64,000 nt of DNA from Bacillus sp. USDA818B3_A (GTDB lineage: Bacteria; Bacillota; Bacilli; Bacillales; Cytobacillaceae), in assembly GCF_009928415.1 (NCBI RefSeq), contig NZ_JAABNN010000009.1:1-64000 (forward strand), in the 5' to 3' direction. Position numbers and translations under genes: made by a program. Below the pieces are notes generated by a model. The model did no database searches and was not told the DNA's origin. It saw only the letters and a list, made by a program, of their open reading frames with translations. Of this stretch, positions 20,038 through 28,268 are shown piece after piece (positions within the stretch are counted from its first letter, which is position 1; each line of letters begins with the position of its first letter).

Positions 20038-20172
20038 ATGAATGATCAATTACTACTATTATCAGAGTTTGCTAATGAAGATGGATTTGAATTGAATAAT
20101 TATCTTACTCATTTATTTGAACAATTCTCTACTCTATCAAACAAAAATGATATAAATACGGAGCCGGCCTGA
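20038..20172 (+). CDS. small hypothetical protein, 44 residues
   Basis: A short frame, MNDQLLLLSEFANEDGFE... ending NDINTEPA, with GGGAGA upstream of the ATG and a terminator that begins right at its stop codon. Composition is acidic and leucine/asparagine rich, with no Cys and no membrane segment. The start signal plus terminator make it a likely real single-gene unit, but no family is recognised. Confidence 0.6.
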   Translation: MNDQLLLLSEFANEDGFELNNYLTHLFEQFSTLSNKNDINTEPA

Positions 20173-20193
20173 TCAGAGGCTGGTTTTTCTTTT
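20164..20193 (+). terminator. terminator of the 44-residue gene
   Basis: Seven-bp stem CCGGCCT/AGGCTGG (one G-T pair) and a TTTTTCTTTT tail; the stem overlaps the stop codon. Confidence 0.85.
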
Positions 20194-20334
20194 GCCGGGC
20201 GTAATGAAGAGTTATGGGCTTACTAGCACTTTGACATCGCCCGAAATCAAAATGTAAATATTCTGTCACTATAATAACGTTGATGTTAGACATTTGCAGG
20301 TATACACTTTACTTATTATCGAGGAGTGATTAAG

Positions 20335-20652
20335 TTGAAAGCAGTACTTGTAAATGAGCTAACATTCAAGAAAAAATTATCGAACATTGAGCAATTTTCA
20401 ATCAAAGACTTCCTATTTAGATGGGTTGGTGAGCCAGCAGAAGGAATAGATGATTTTCTCCCACTTGTGTACACAGAAAGTGTCTTTGCGAAGATGGAGG
20501 CAAAACAGGAAACAGCTTTACTCATTAATGGGGATGAACATTTCAGATATGCGACCATAACAGAAGATAACCAAATAGTTATCGGTGTGTTAGATTCAGA
20601 GGAAGAATTAAAGCATAGAATCCTTTCTCTGGATGAGTTATTAACTAGGTAA
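20335..20652 (+). CDS. hypothetical cytoplasmic protein, 105 residues
   Basis: An acidic soluble protein beginning KAVLVNELTFKKK, with no signal peptide or membrane segment and no recognised family. The TTG at 20335 is preferred because GAGGAG lies eight bases upstream, whereas the upstream GTG at 20326 overlaps that site. It is a single-gene unit with its own terminator. Confidence 0.65.
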   Translation: MKAVLVNELTFKKKLSNIEQFSIKDFLFRWVGEPAEGIDDFLPLVYTESVFAKMEAKQETALLINGDEHFRYATITEDNQIVIGVLDSEEELKHRILSLDELLTR

Positions 20653-20682
20653 GCACTCATAGGGTGCTTACTTCTTTTTTTG
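20649..20682 (+). terminator. terminator of the 105-residue gene
   Basis: Eight-bp stem GTAAGCAC/GTGCTTAC that includes the stop codon region, then a T run. Confidence 0.9.
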
Positions 20683-20777
20683 TGATATAGGTAAATAGGC
20701 TAAAGGAAAATAGCAGGATTTACTTTCCGCCGTTATTTTTTAAAAATAAAGAGAGAATGCTGTTTGGAAAGGTAGTG

Positions 20778-21215
20778 ATGGGTAAATTGCTTTATATATG
20801 GGATATTGAGGAAATCATTAAAAATACTTTGCTAGAGCACAGATTGAATCTTAATTATGAATTGAACAATCAACTACCTGCACCCATGAGTTTTAACGTG
20901 TCGACCAGTACGATTAAGTTTAATTATCTGCAAATCAATGGATACGTAGCCAATATTAATTTTAAAATAAAAGAGAGCGATGAAGACTGTGTGAAACTCA
21001 TTCTTTATCATCAGCTCGGCTATTATTTGGATTTTAAGAAAAACAAACATGATTTAAGGACTTTAATGTATGGCGGGGATGAAGAGAAAGAACAGCTTCG
21101 CGCTGTAATCGAAAGGAATTCTTGGGTATACGGCAGAACCTTGGTACCTGAGAGACTCTTAAAATCATATGATAAAGTACATACGATAGATAAAATGCTG
21201 ATCAAAAACTATTGA
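20778..21215 (+). CDS. hypothetical protein with degenerate ImmA/IrrE-like region
   Basis: A soluble protein of 145 residues. Residues about 80-130 read ILYHQLGYYLDF ... ERNSWVYGRTLVPERLL, which recalls the HExxH helix and following segment of ImmA/IrrE-type phage-repressor peptidases, but Glu and the second His of the zinc motif are replaced (HQLGY). If the relationship is real it is catalytically dead or serves binding only. The ATG at 20778 is preferred (AAAGG five bases upstream); an in-frame ATG at 20757 is possible. No phage genes are next to it. Confidence 0.6.
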   Translation: MGKLLYIWDIEEIIKNTLLEHRLNLNYELNNQLPAPMSFNVSTSTIKFNYLQINGYVANINFKIKESDEDCVKLILYHQLGYYLDFKKNKHDLRTLMYGGDEEKEQLRAVIERNSWVYGRTLVPERLLKSYDKVHTIDKMLIKNY

Positions 21216-21220
21216 AACAA

Positions 21221-21256
21221 AAAATTCCTGCCTTTTACATTGGCAGGAATTTTTTA
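21221..21256 (+). terminator. terminator of the ImmA-like gene
   Basis: Perfect 13-bp stem AAAAATTCCTGCC/GGCAGGAATTTTT with a ten-base loop and T run; it can work in both directions. Confidence 0.92.
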
Positions 21257-21308
21257 CTTTGGGTCTGTTATTATTCATTGTTGATTTTCGTGTATGTATA
21301 AGGATTCA

Positions 21309-21504
21309 TAGACGGAGAATTTCCGGCTAATGTATAAAGAGGAAGCTTAAGAGGCAGATATAAGCGGAGATATTCCGATTAACTGCTCTAATTAAGACAA
21401 AATCCAATGTTTTGGATAATATAAACGGAAAAATTCCCTTTATTTCTAAGGAAATATGGGTATTTCCCAATTTAAACGGAATTTTACCGTTTATTTTTCA
21501 AACA
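21309..21504. repeat. degenerate CGGAAAAATTCCG palindrome array (locus 1)
   Basis: Four imperfect palindromes of the type ACGGARAWWTTCCG at about 21311, 21366, 21427 and 21476, spaced about 50-60 bases apart in the gap between two convergent genes. The same family occurs at 33428-33620. Confidence 0.7.
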
Positions 21505-21554
21505 CAGTAAAATTAATTTTCAGTTATAACAGAGCCTTTATTTTAATAAATGAA

Positions 21555-22760
21555 TCAAAATCGCCGTTTTCGATTGCGCAGAAACGTAGGAACATCCAAA
21601 GAATCTTCTGCGTTTTCCACTTGTCGGTCATACCTTTGAGCGGGTTCCACTTGGCGGTCATACCTTTGATTCGGTTCCACTTGGCGTTCATACCTTTGAG
21701 CGGGTTCGCCGTGGTTTATTAGAGAAGGTTGTCTAGTTCTTTCCCTGCGATAGGGATTAGGCATACTCTCCTCTGTTGGTACCGGATCATTTTGTATGAC
21801 CATACTCTCTTTTTCACTCACTTGCTCCGTAAATCCAGTGGCAATGATCGTGACGATAATTTCATCCTTTAAGTTTTCATTAATGACGGAACCAAAAATC
21901 ATATTTAGATCCTCATGGGAAGCTTCAGCAACGATCTCTGCTGCCTCCTGGACTTCAAACAGACTCAGATTGTGACCGCCCGTGATGTTCATAATTACAC
22001 CTTGTGCCCCATTGATGGATGTTTCCAGGATTGGACTATTTAACGCTTTCTGAGCCGCCTCGGCCGCACGATTGCTGCCTGTCGCCATACCAATTCCCAT
22101 TAAGGCCGTTCCTTTATGGGACATGACCGTTTTCACGTCAGCAAAATCAAGGTTAATTAACCCTGGCACTGCCACTAGATCGGAAATTCCCTGCACGCCC
22201 TGGCGAAGGACCGCATCTGCTTCACGGAAAGCCTCCAGTACAGGTGTATTCCGTTCTACAATCTCCAACAAACGATCGTTTGGGATAATGATTAACGTAT
22301 CCACTGCTTCCCTCAAGGCGTTTATTCCGATTTCCGCATTCAACGCCCGCTTCTTGCCTTCAAATTTGAAAGGCCTCGTGACCACCCCAATGGTCAGGGC
22401 TCCCAGCTTTCTGGCAATTCTAGCTATGGCAGGCGCTGCACCTGTACCTGTGCCGCCACCCATTCCTGCCGTAACGAAGACCATGTCAGCGCCTGATAAC
22501 ACTTCTTCAATCTGACTTCTGCTTTCTTCTATCGCTAGTTTTCCTATCTCGGGATTCGCTCCTGCTCCTAAACCCCTTGTCAAGGATGTACCGATTTGCA
22601 TCTTAATCTCTGCTCTTGATTGATTAATCGCTTGGGCATCTGTATTAACAGCAATAAATTCTACGCCTTCCACTCCGTCTTCGATCATCCGGTTCACGGC
22701 GTTGTTCCCGCCGCCGCCGACACCGATTACTTTAATCGCGGCCAATTGGTCCATATTCAT
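21555..22760 (-). CDS. ftsZ: FtsZ-family cell division GTPase outside the ftsAZ cluster
   Basis: A complete 401-residue FtsZ. The GTP-binding loop [12 protein letters not shown] spans 99-110, the T7 synergy loop NLDFADVK spans 203-210, and the C-terminal peptide [13 protein letters not shown], which binds FtsA/SepF-type partners, closes the protein. All catalytic parts are present, so it should polymerise. It starts [13 protein letters not shown], lacking the MLEFETN-like N-terminus of B. subtilis FtsZ, and is diverged in the usually conserved [22 protein letters not shown] region. The linker contains three copies of the decapeptide EPxQRYDRQV. No ftsA or other division-cluster gene is adjacent, so this is either a second FtsZ or a relocated gene. 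The ATG follows AAGGAGG. Confidence 0.95.
   Translation of the reverse strand: MNMDQLAAIKVIGVGGGGNNAVNRMIEDGVEGVEFIAVNTDAQAINQSRAEIKMQIGTSLTRGLGAGANPEIGKLAIEESRSQIEEVLSGADMVFVTAGMGGGTGTGAAPAIARIARKLGALTIGVVTRPFKFEGKKRALNAEIGINALREAVDTLIIIPNDRLLEIVERNTPVLEAFREADAVLRQGVQGISDLVAVPGLINLDFADVKTVMSHKGTALMGIGMATGSNRAAEAAQKALNSPILETSINGAQGVIMNITGGHNLSLFEVQEAAEIVAEASHEDLNMIFGSVINENLKDEIIVTIIATGFTEQVSEKESMVIQNDPVPTEESMPNPYRRERTRQPSLINHGEPAQRYERQVEPNQRYDRQVEPAQRYDRQVENAEDSLDVPTFLRNRKRRF
21600..21712 (-). repeat. 30-bp tandem repeats encoding the FtsZ linker
   Basis: Three near-identical 30-base units encode [20 protein letters not shown] and [10 protein letters not shown], just before the C-terminal conserved peptide of FtsZ. 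Confidence 0.9.
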
Positions 22761-23151
22761 GATTCATCCTCCTTGTTTTCCATACTGATTTGTTTTTGCC
22801 CAAATCGAGGTTACTAGAAGAACCTTCCTACTCTTTTCCGAATTTTCAATCTCTTTGGTTTAGTAGATTACGATATAGAATATTTTACCGTTTATTGTGG
22901 CTAGTCTTTAGTCTAAGTAACACTACTAAAATTGTCCAGTTAAGTCTGACCTACTTTTTAAAAATGGTTAATATATCACATGTTTCATTACTAGTGTGTG
23001 ATAGAAGATTAGACTTTTATTAAGTGAAGGTAACAGCCCTTTTACAATTAGGTTATTATCCGTTCGTTCGACAACTTTCAAAAATATTCCTTGTTATAAT
23101 AGGGTTAATTTAAAAGGAAATAGATTTGAAACTTAGCGGAGGTGTCATGCG
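22761..23151. other. divergent intergenic region between ftsZ and the HTH gene
   Basis: A 390-base AT-rich gap holding both promoters. An extended -10 (TGTTATAAT, 23092-23100) sits about 50 bases before the HTH start. Several TTACTAG/TTAGTAG-like words recur, but no regular iteron array is seen. Confidence 0.5.
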
Positions 23152-23706
23152 ATGAGTGAAATATATACACCTAAAAAAGTTCAAGACTTGCTAGGAATTG
23201 ATAGTAGTACTTTACGGAAGTATGCCACTCTCTTGGAAGGCCAGGGATATTCGATCCACCGTAACACGAAAGGGCATAGAGGCTATTTTGACAAGGATGT
23301 CAGCACTCTCCGCCAATTGATAGAATTCAATAAGCAAGACGGAATGACCATCGAACAGGCCGTTATTACTGTAATGTCAGGGGTTTCTGAGAAAGCTAGT
23401 ACGGGCACTGATACGAAAATAGTTATGCTAGAGTCTCCCGCTGACCAGGATAGTAAGCCGGATCGCAGCCATGATGAGTTATTGGAACGGATCGAACATT
23501 TGGAGCAAATAAACCTAGATTTAATCAACCATTTGAAGGAGAAGGCTGTACGGGAAGCTTCTTTAGAAGAGAAGCTGAATCAGATTTTAAGATATGTAGA
23601 ACGTACTGAGCAATGGGTGTTGGAACGGAGTAAAATAGAGGAAGAAACAAGAAATCAAATTGCTGCCGCCAAACAGAAGAGATGGTGGATGTGGTGGCGT
23701 GCCTAG
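23152..23706 (+). CDS. MerR-type HTH / coiled-coil DNA-binding protein (RacA/DUF3967-like)
   Basis: A protein of 184 residues. Residues 1-70 form a MerR-like winged HTH (YTPKKVQDLLGIDSSTLRKYATLLEGQGY); about 100-165 is a predicted coiled coil (LLERIEHLEQINLDLINHLKEK and onward); the end is KQKRWWMWWRA, an aromatic and basic tip that could touch membrane or a protein partner. The layout resembles RacA, which anchors the origin at the cell pole, and the DUF3967 plasmid-associated family. It is divergent from the orphan ftsZ. The start ATG follows GGAGGTG seven bases upstream. Confidence 0.75.
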   Translation: MSEIYTPKKVQDLLGIDSSTLRKYATLLEGQGYSIHRNTKGHRGYFDKDVSTLRQLIEFNKQDGMTIEQAVITVMSGVSEKASTGTDTKIVMLESPADQDSKPDRSHDELLERIEHLEQINLDLINHLKEKAVREASLEEKLNQILRYVERTEQWVLERSKIEEETRNQIAAAKQKRWWMWWRA

Positions 23707-23738
23707 GAAAAGTTAATATAACCCTTAATTGACCAAGG

Positions 23739-23767
23739 GCATTGTTTTCGTGAGCAATGCTTTTTTT
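23739..23767 (+). terminator. terminator of the HTH/coiled-coil gene
   Basis: Six-bp stem GCATTG/CAATGC followed by seven T. Confidence 0.8.
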
Positions 23768-23846
23768 GTCGAGAAATTTTTGTTATAAAACTATTCATAT
23801 GGTGAAAGCTAGTAAGAGATTATGGGTTTCCATAGGAGTGATACGG

Positions 23847-24143
23847 TTGAGGAAAATAAATGAATTAGCGGATTTATGCTGGGAGGGATTTAGTTTAAAG
23901 CATGTTTCTTGTAAACAAGTGGTTATTCCCTATCTATTATTTTTAAGCCTTACCTTCCTATTTGAGCTATTTTTAGCTTTTCTGTTCATTTTATCTTTAT
24001 TTCTTTTCCATAGCTTTGGTTACAAACCAAATGTTCTTTATTACATAAGCGGTATGATTTTAGTTCTTATGTTAACCATGACGATTCCATTGTTAATTAC
24101 AGTCATAAAAGGAAATAAGCATGGGACCGGTTCTCCTGCTTAA
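23847..24143 (+). CDS. small membrane protein, 98 residues
   Basis: Two hydrophobic helices (about residues 29-60 and 72-90) flanked by a basic N-terminus (LRKINELADLCW) and a C-terminal IKGNKHGTGSPA. No family is recognised. The TTG at 23847 is chosen because AGGAG lies eight bases upstream; the frame is open back to 23757, but that part overlaps the preceding terminator. Confidence 0.6.
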   Translation: MRKINELADLCWEGFSLKHVSCKQVVIPYLLFLSLTFLFELFLAFLFILSLFLFHSFGYKPNVLYYISGMILVLMLTMTIPLLITVIKGNKHGTGSPA

Positions 24144-24162
24144 TAGAAACCGTCCCCATGCT
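24118..24162. terminator. bidirectional terminator between convergent genes
   Basis: Long stem AGCATGGGACCGGTT against AACCGTCCCCATGCT with a 15-base loop, placed between the small membrane protein and the SH3-3D gene. Confidence 0.8.
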
Positions 24163-24166
24163 TTGA

Positions 24167-24937
24167 TTATTTCAATATTCTTACCTTCACATTTTTGCGG
24201 CCCCATTGAAGAGCTTGTTTTACAGTCGGGAAAAGCACATCGATTTTTCTTCCTTTAATGGCACCGCCTGTATCACCGGCAATCGCCTCTCCATAGCCTT
24301 CCACCCAGACTTTCGTTCCGAGCGGAATCACTTTCGGATCGACCGCAATCAGTTTCATGTTTGGATTTTTACGAACATTGTAGCCTGCTGCTGTTATTCC
24401 GCTTCTAGATTCGTTTGGTGTGTAAGCAGTGGATTCCACAATGAACTCTGCTGCTGCTTTTACGGCAGTTTTCACTACAAATTGCTTACTAACGTATCCT
24501 GTCCGGCCATTATAACTAATTTGATACCAGCCGTTTCCAAGGTCCTTTTTTACACTGACCGCTTGTCCTCTTCTTAATGTACCAATCCGAGCGTATTTCG
24601 TGCCAGCGCCGGAACGAACGTTTAGAGAAGTGGCATTGACGTAATAGGTTCCTGTAGTTGTCGTGGTGCTTGGTTTTGCCGTGCTTGTTTCTTTTGTATA
24701 TTGTGAACTTACGTAACCTGTTTTTCCTTTATAGCTAACCTTTAGCCAGCCACTCTGACGGCTCTTCACGGACAAAGTCTGACCATTTGTTACTTTTCCA
24801 ATGACTCTTGAGCTTGTAGCAGGACTTTGTCGTACATTCAATACATCTGCATTGACAACCGTAGCCGCTTCGGCTGACGCCGTAAATAGACCGAACCCAA
24901 TAAATGCGGCAGTTGCCATACTAATTATTTTTTTCAT
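24167..24937 (-). CDS. secreted SH3-SH3-3D wall protein (YocH-like)
   Basis: A signal peptide (residues 1-24, ending ASAEA) is followed by two bacterial SH3 domains (about 25-85 and 95-160) that bind peptidoglycan, and a C-terminal 3D domain (about 170-256) with its three conserved Asp (VDPKVIPLG, GDTGGAIKG, IDVLFP). The 3D fold is shared with MltA/Rpf-type muralytic enzymes. The 3D domain is nearly the same as in the protein at 45907-47097. Upstream, on the plus strand near 25026, TGTAAC-N5-TGAAAT is one mismatch from a WalR box but lies in the reverse orientation. Confidence 0.9.
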   Translation of the reverse strand: MKKIISMATAAFIGFGLFTASAEAATVVNADVLNVRQSPATSSRVIGKVTNGQTLSVKSRQSGWLKVSYKGKTGYVSSQYTKETSTAKPSTTTTTGTYYVNATSLNVRSGAGTKYARIGTLRRGQAVSVKKDLGNGWYQISYNGRTGYVSKQFVVKTAVKAAAEFIVESTAYTPNESRSGITAAGYNVRKNPNMKLIAVDPKVIPLGTKVWVEGYGEAIAGDTGGAIKGRKIDVLFPTVKQALQWGRKNVKVRILK

Positions 24938-25170
24938 ATGTATGTATCCTCCAGCATTTCACTTTTTTTCCATTATAACAATTGCCCCGTCGAAAAAACG
25001 AGAATCATAGAATTATAAAGAAACTGTAACCCTTTTGAAATATTTCCTCGAAACTTGGGGTTTTTAAATGGGGCTTGTTGGAATTATTTGATGAATTGGA
25101 GGAAAAAGCTGAAAAAAAGGCGGAATAAAATAGAAAGTGCGCGGTAAAAGACAGTTAATTAAATAACTTC

Positions 25171-25201
25171 AAAAAATGGATAGCCTTATCTGACTATCCA
25201 T
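25171..25201 (-). terminator. terminator of the DUF2187 gene
   Basis: Eight-bp stem ATGGATAG/CTATCCAT followed on the minus strand by TTTTTT. Confidence 0.85.
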
Positions 25202-25233
25202 TTCTGCTCTTTTTCTGAGATATCTCGGCACGC

Positions 25234-25422
25234 CTATGCCAAAACTTTATAATTTTTGTGTGCTACGACTGTTATATTTTCTTTAAATTCCAATTCCGTA
25301 TCATTTTCGGTTATTCTCGTAATCACGGAATTATCGTTGACCTTCTTGACGATCCCCTTGACTCCATTTTTAAAAAAGATGCAATCGCCTACTTCTGCTT
25401 TCTTTTTGGCCTTGAATAACAA
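25234..25422 (-). CDS. DUF2187 (YkvS-like) protein
   Basis: A 62-residue cytoplasmic protein matching the YkvS/DUF2187 pattern: KKAEVGDCIFFKNGVKGIVKKVNDNSVI followed by VVAHKNYKVL. It has a KOW/SH3-like small beta-barrel character and an unknown role. The TTG at 25422 is chosen because GGAGGG lies six bases upstream; the longer open frame to 25461 begins before the ribosome binding site. Confidence 0.75.
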   Translation of the reverse strand: MLFKAKKKAEVGDCIFFKNGVKGIVKKVNDNSVITRITENDTELEFKENITVVAHKNYKVLA

Positions 25423-25722
25423 ACGAATCCCTCCATAAACCTTGTCTTGTGTGAATCCCATTCTAATAAAAAATAATTATCTAAATCCATTGTTTTACGG
25501 GTTTTTAATAAAAAAGTAATTTCTGTCATTTATGATGTCGTAATTTACAGAATTCCTCCCTATTTTGAAATGAAGGGTGACCTTATTGCAATTAATGTCA
25601 CAAAATTAACATATATATCGTCTCTCTTTTCTGAATACTTTGTGTTATAATTACTCTAACAACTTATATATTTATTAAAGTTGGTGATTTCACAAAAATA
25701 TGACGGAAAGAGGGAATGAATC

Positions 25723-25836
25723 ATGGATAATTGTATTAGATGTGGAGAAGAATTAGCTCTTATGGAGAGGAACCGCGCGGAATGCTGGGATTGCAGAGAC
25801 AAAACAATGGAATCTTATGCTGAAGCAGACGAGTAA
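25723..25836 (+). CDS. tiny zinc-ribbon protein, 37 residues
   Basis: A short protein starting MDNCIRCGEEL, with two CxxC pairs (CIRC and CWDC) 18 residues apart and an acidic tail (ESYAEADE). It should bind one zinc ion. AGAGGG lies upstream of the ATG and a TATAAT box is at 25646-25651. Similar short zinc-ribbon proteins of unknown function are common in Bacillaceae. Confidence 0.7.
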   Translation: MDNCIRCGEELALMERNRAECWDCRDKTMESYAEADE

Positions 25837-26074
25837 GCAAAAGTTAACCACCTTTCCAAACATCAAGGTAAACACCACTTCCTCGAGTATACTTCAGAAC
25901 CGAGTTGTTACCATTTAAGTTTTCACGCTTAAGAAATAGCCAATGAATTATCATGCCATTGGAGTTCGATCGAACAAGTATGAAACTTATTACATCTTCC
26001 AAACAATGACGTATACAACTTTTTTCTACATTACTCTGCTCCTCTTTAATAAATTCTAATAATGAAAGATACGG

Positions 26075-26099
26075 ATCCCACTATAATGGTGGGATTTTT
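26075..26099 (+). terminator. terminator
   Basis: Seven-bp stem ATCCCAC/GTGGGAT with a TTTTTC tail. Confidence 0.8.
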
Positions 26100-26107
26100 C
26101 ATTTCTA

Positions 26108-26138
26108 CTCGGAAAAATTAATTTCCGGGTTTTTTTTG
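26108..26138 (+). terminator. second terminator
   Basis: CGGAAA/TTTCCG stem with a six-base loop, followed by eight T. Confidence 0.75.
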
Positions 26139-26164
26139 TTTGTAACGGACTCATTAACTTATTT

Positions 26165-26203
26165 CGATTTTTTGGGTATAATGAATGAATATGGATTTTT
26201 TTG
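26165..26203 (+). promoter_or_regulatory. promoter/leader shared with the SNF2 helicase gene
   Basis: ATTTTTTGG, TATAAT (26177-26182), then GAATATGGATTTTT. The same three blocks with the same spacing occur at 34553-34596 before the SNF2 gene. A TTAACT hexamer lies 17 bases before the TATAAT here. Confidence 0.65.
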
Positions 26204-26221
26204 AAAAAGGGGGTCGCGGCT

Positions 26222-27853
26222 ATGGAGTCGACGCCTGCTAACGAACAATTGGAGCACTTCGAGATACAGTTACAAGAGATGCTGATCCCAACCGAAGCGG
26301 AGGATGCCAAGCTTGTTCAAAAGGGATTGATGCTCTACCGGCAAGGAGTAGTGAAGCAATTACAAATATGGAATGATAAAATCACCTCAATGGTCCAGGA
26401 CGTCAATAACGTCCATGTAAAACTGGATTTAGTGTTCGCCTCGATGAGTACGTGTACCTGCCCTGAGGAAGGTTTTTGCCGCCATCAGATGGCAACCTTT
26501 TTTGCGTCGTTTTCCAAGTTTGGCAGTGTCAGTGACTGGGTAACCGCATGGCGCGAGCCGGCACGTGAGCAAAAGGCGGTTCAGGACTGGGGCATGCAGA
26601 CTGCAAAGGATTTAATTAAGGCGAACGGTGTCTTGAAGCCGGACTACAGCCGCTGGGTTCATTCGTTTGAAGTCAGCTTTGATACGCTGCTTGCTTCGAA
26701 AAAGTATTCGAGCCCATTTGTGATCCCGGAATTGTACGGTATTTATGAGCGCCGCGTTCATGCGAGCGCCCCGGTTGAACAGGAATGGCGCTTGTTATAT
26801 GAGCTGGTTGCGATCGTGGTGTCGTTCAGGAAGCTGGCTGCGTTGAGCGAGTCGCTTGGTCATGATGAGGACACCGTAAGGCGGGCCTACTTGCATGTGT
26901 TCCACAATTTGATGGACGATGCGGAAGATCTTTCTGTTAAAATTGGCGTGCAGTCGCTGCCGTTTGCGTTTGATGAGTTTATTGAGCGGCTCAAGGATGA
27001 TGCGTTTGACCTGCTCCGTTGTGCGAGTGGATTAGAGTATGAGCGTATCTTTTTGTATCGACTGTTGTGGGTACAATTTTTCAAAAGGAAGTCTTGGCGT
27101 GAGGAGGAGCTGACGAAGATCAAGGATGGCCTGAAGGCTCTTCAGGATTGGGAGAATCCGCTGCCGATGATGGTAGCCGGGGTCCACTTGAATCTGCTTG
27201 TTGGCGATGATGAGGCCGCGATGAAGTTGATTGGGCAGTTTGCCGATGAGGAGATTGTTCCTTATATGCTGTTCTGGATTGAGTATTTGTCCGCGTTGAA
27301 GGCATGGCGCCGCGTTGGGGCGTTGATTGAGTTATTTTTACAAAAGGTGAAGGCGTACTTGTTGGCATTGGGCGGCTATCATAGTTGTGTGACGTTTGCC
27401 CGGAATGCGCTTAAGGCGGTGGCCGCTTATTGTACGGAGAATGATCGGGTCGATTTGTATGAGCGCGGTTTGCTGGTGATGCTGCCGTACAGTTTTGGTG
27501 AGTATGAGTATATGTTGTTTGAGCGTAAGCAGTATGACCGCTGGGGCGAGCTTCAAGCGTTCGTCGGGCTGGATTTTTATGATTTGCCGAAGGATCGGTT
27601 GAAGGTGATTGAGAAGGAGCGGCCTGAGGTGCTGCTTGGGATGCTGCATCAGACGGCACAGCGGGAGATTGATCAGAAGAATCGGTCGAGTTATAAGATG
27701 GCGGTGCGGCATTTGAAGAAGCTGCGGACGTTGTATAAGAAGTTGAAGCGTGTGGATGATTGGGATTATTTCATGGAGACGCTGATGGAGCGGACGAAAC
27801 GGCTGCGGGCGTTTCATGAGGAGTGCCGCAGGAGTAAGTTAGTTGATGTTTAA
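26222..27853 (+). CDS. ywqB: SWIM zinc-finger protein (YwqB-like)
   Basis: A 543-residue protein. Residues about 70-88 hold the SWIM motif CTC-x6-CRH (CTCPEEGFCRHQMATF), a zinc-binding DNA or protein interaction module; the rest is predicted helical and repeat-like. In Bacillus, YwqB-type SWIM proteins accompany SNF2 helicases of the YwqA type, and such a helicase is encoded 8 kb downstream with a matching promoter. The exact role is unknown; chromatin or repair work with the helicase is inferred. The ATG at 26222 is chosen for AAGGGGGT seven bases upstream; an in-frame TTG at 26201 lacks a site. Confidence 0.8.
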   Translation: MESTPANEQLEHFEIQLQEMLIPTEAEDAKLVQKGLMLYRQGVVKQLQIWNDKITSMVQDVNNVHVKLDLVFASMSTCTCPEEGFCRHQMATFFASFSKFGSVSDWVTAWREPAREQKAVQDWGMQTAKDLIKANGVLKPDYSRWVHSFEVSFDTLLASKKYSSPFVIPELYGIYERRVHASAPVEQEWRLLYELVAIVVSFRKLAALSESLGHDEDTVRRAYLHVFHNLMDDAEDLSVKIGVQSLPFAFDEFIERLKDDAFDLLRCASGLEYERIFLYRLLWVQFFKRKSWREEELTKIKDGLKALQDWENPLPMMVAGVHLNLLVGDDEAAMKLIGQFADEEIVPYMLFWIEYLSALKAWRRVGALIELFLQKVKAYLLALGGYHSCVTFARNALKAVAAYCTENDRVDLYERGLLVMLPYSFGEYEYMLFERKQYDRWGELQAFVGLDFYDLPKDRLKVIEKERPEVLLGMLHQTAQREIDQKNRSSYKMAVRHLKKLRTLYKKLKRVDDWDYFMETLMERTKRLRAFHEECRRSKLVDV

Positions 27854-27863
27854 AAAGGAATGT

Positions 27864-27911
27864 CAGCGAGCGAGCCGATTTATTTATATCGGTGGGCGAG
27901 CTGGCTTTTTT
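27864..27911 (+). terminator. terminator of ywqB
   Basis: A long hairpin with CGAGCCGAT paired to ATCGGTGGGCG-type sequence around a TTTATTTA loop, ending in seven T. Confidence 0.7.
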
Positions 27912-27914
27912 TAT

Positions 27915-28222
27915 GCAAAGTGCCGATAAACTTGGGAAAAGTGCCGATAAATCCAAGAAAAGTGCCGATAAGTTCCTAGGATTGCTGATATAGTTTATCG
28001 AAGAGTACACGAAAGTTTGCTTATTTTTTAAAATCGCTGATATGTTGGCTAAAACCGCTGATAAATCCCAGAAAACGCTGATATGTTTTATTGCAGAGTT
28101 CGCGGCAGTTTGCTTATTTTATAAAAATCGCTGATATGTTGGCTAATACCGCTGATAAATTCCAGAAAACGCTGATATTTTTTATAAAGCGCTGATAAGC
28201 TCAATAAAAACGCTGATAAGTG
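27915..28222. repeat. degenerate GCTGATAA / GCCGATAA repeat array
   Basis: About fourteen copies of a core G(C/T)(C/T)GATA(A/T) at roughly 20-base spacing, the first three as AGTGCCGATAA and the rest as CGCTGATA. A higher-order unit of about 120 bases (ATCGCTGATATGTTGGCTAA onward) occurs twice, near 28032 and 28128. No frame is conserved, so it is non-coding. Confidence 0.8.
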
Positions 28223-28268
28223 CCATTTATATGATTCATTCCAAGGCAACTACCTGCCCATCTACCGC

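Larger units (their letters stand above)
25837..26221. other. intergenic region with two terminators
   Basis: No gene is seen. It contains an inverted repeat CCAATG/CATTGG (25952-25974) and two successive terminators, which leave the zinc-ribbon transcript with an unusually long 3' end of about 240 bases. Confidence 0.5.

Noticed and set aside
27338-27817. Long open frames on the minus strand inside the SWIM gene
   Set aside because: They are antisense shadows with Arg/Pro/His-rich low-complexity composition and no ribosome binding sites.
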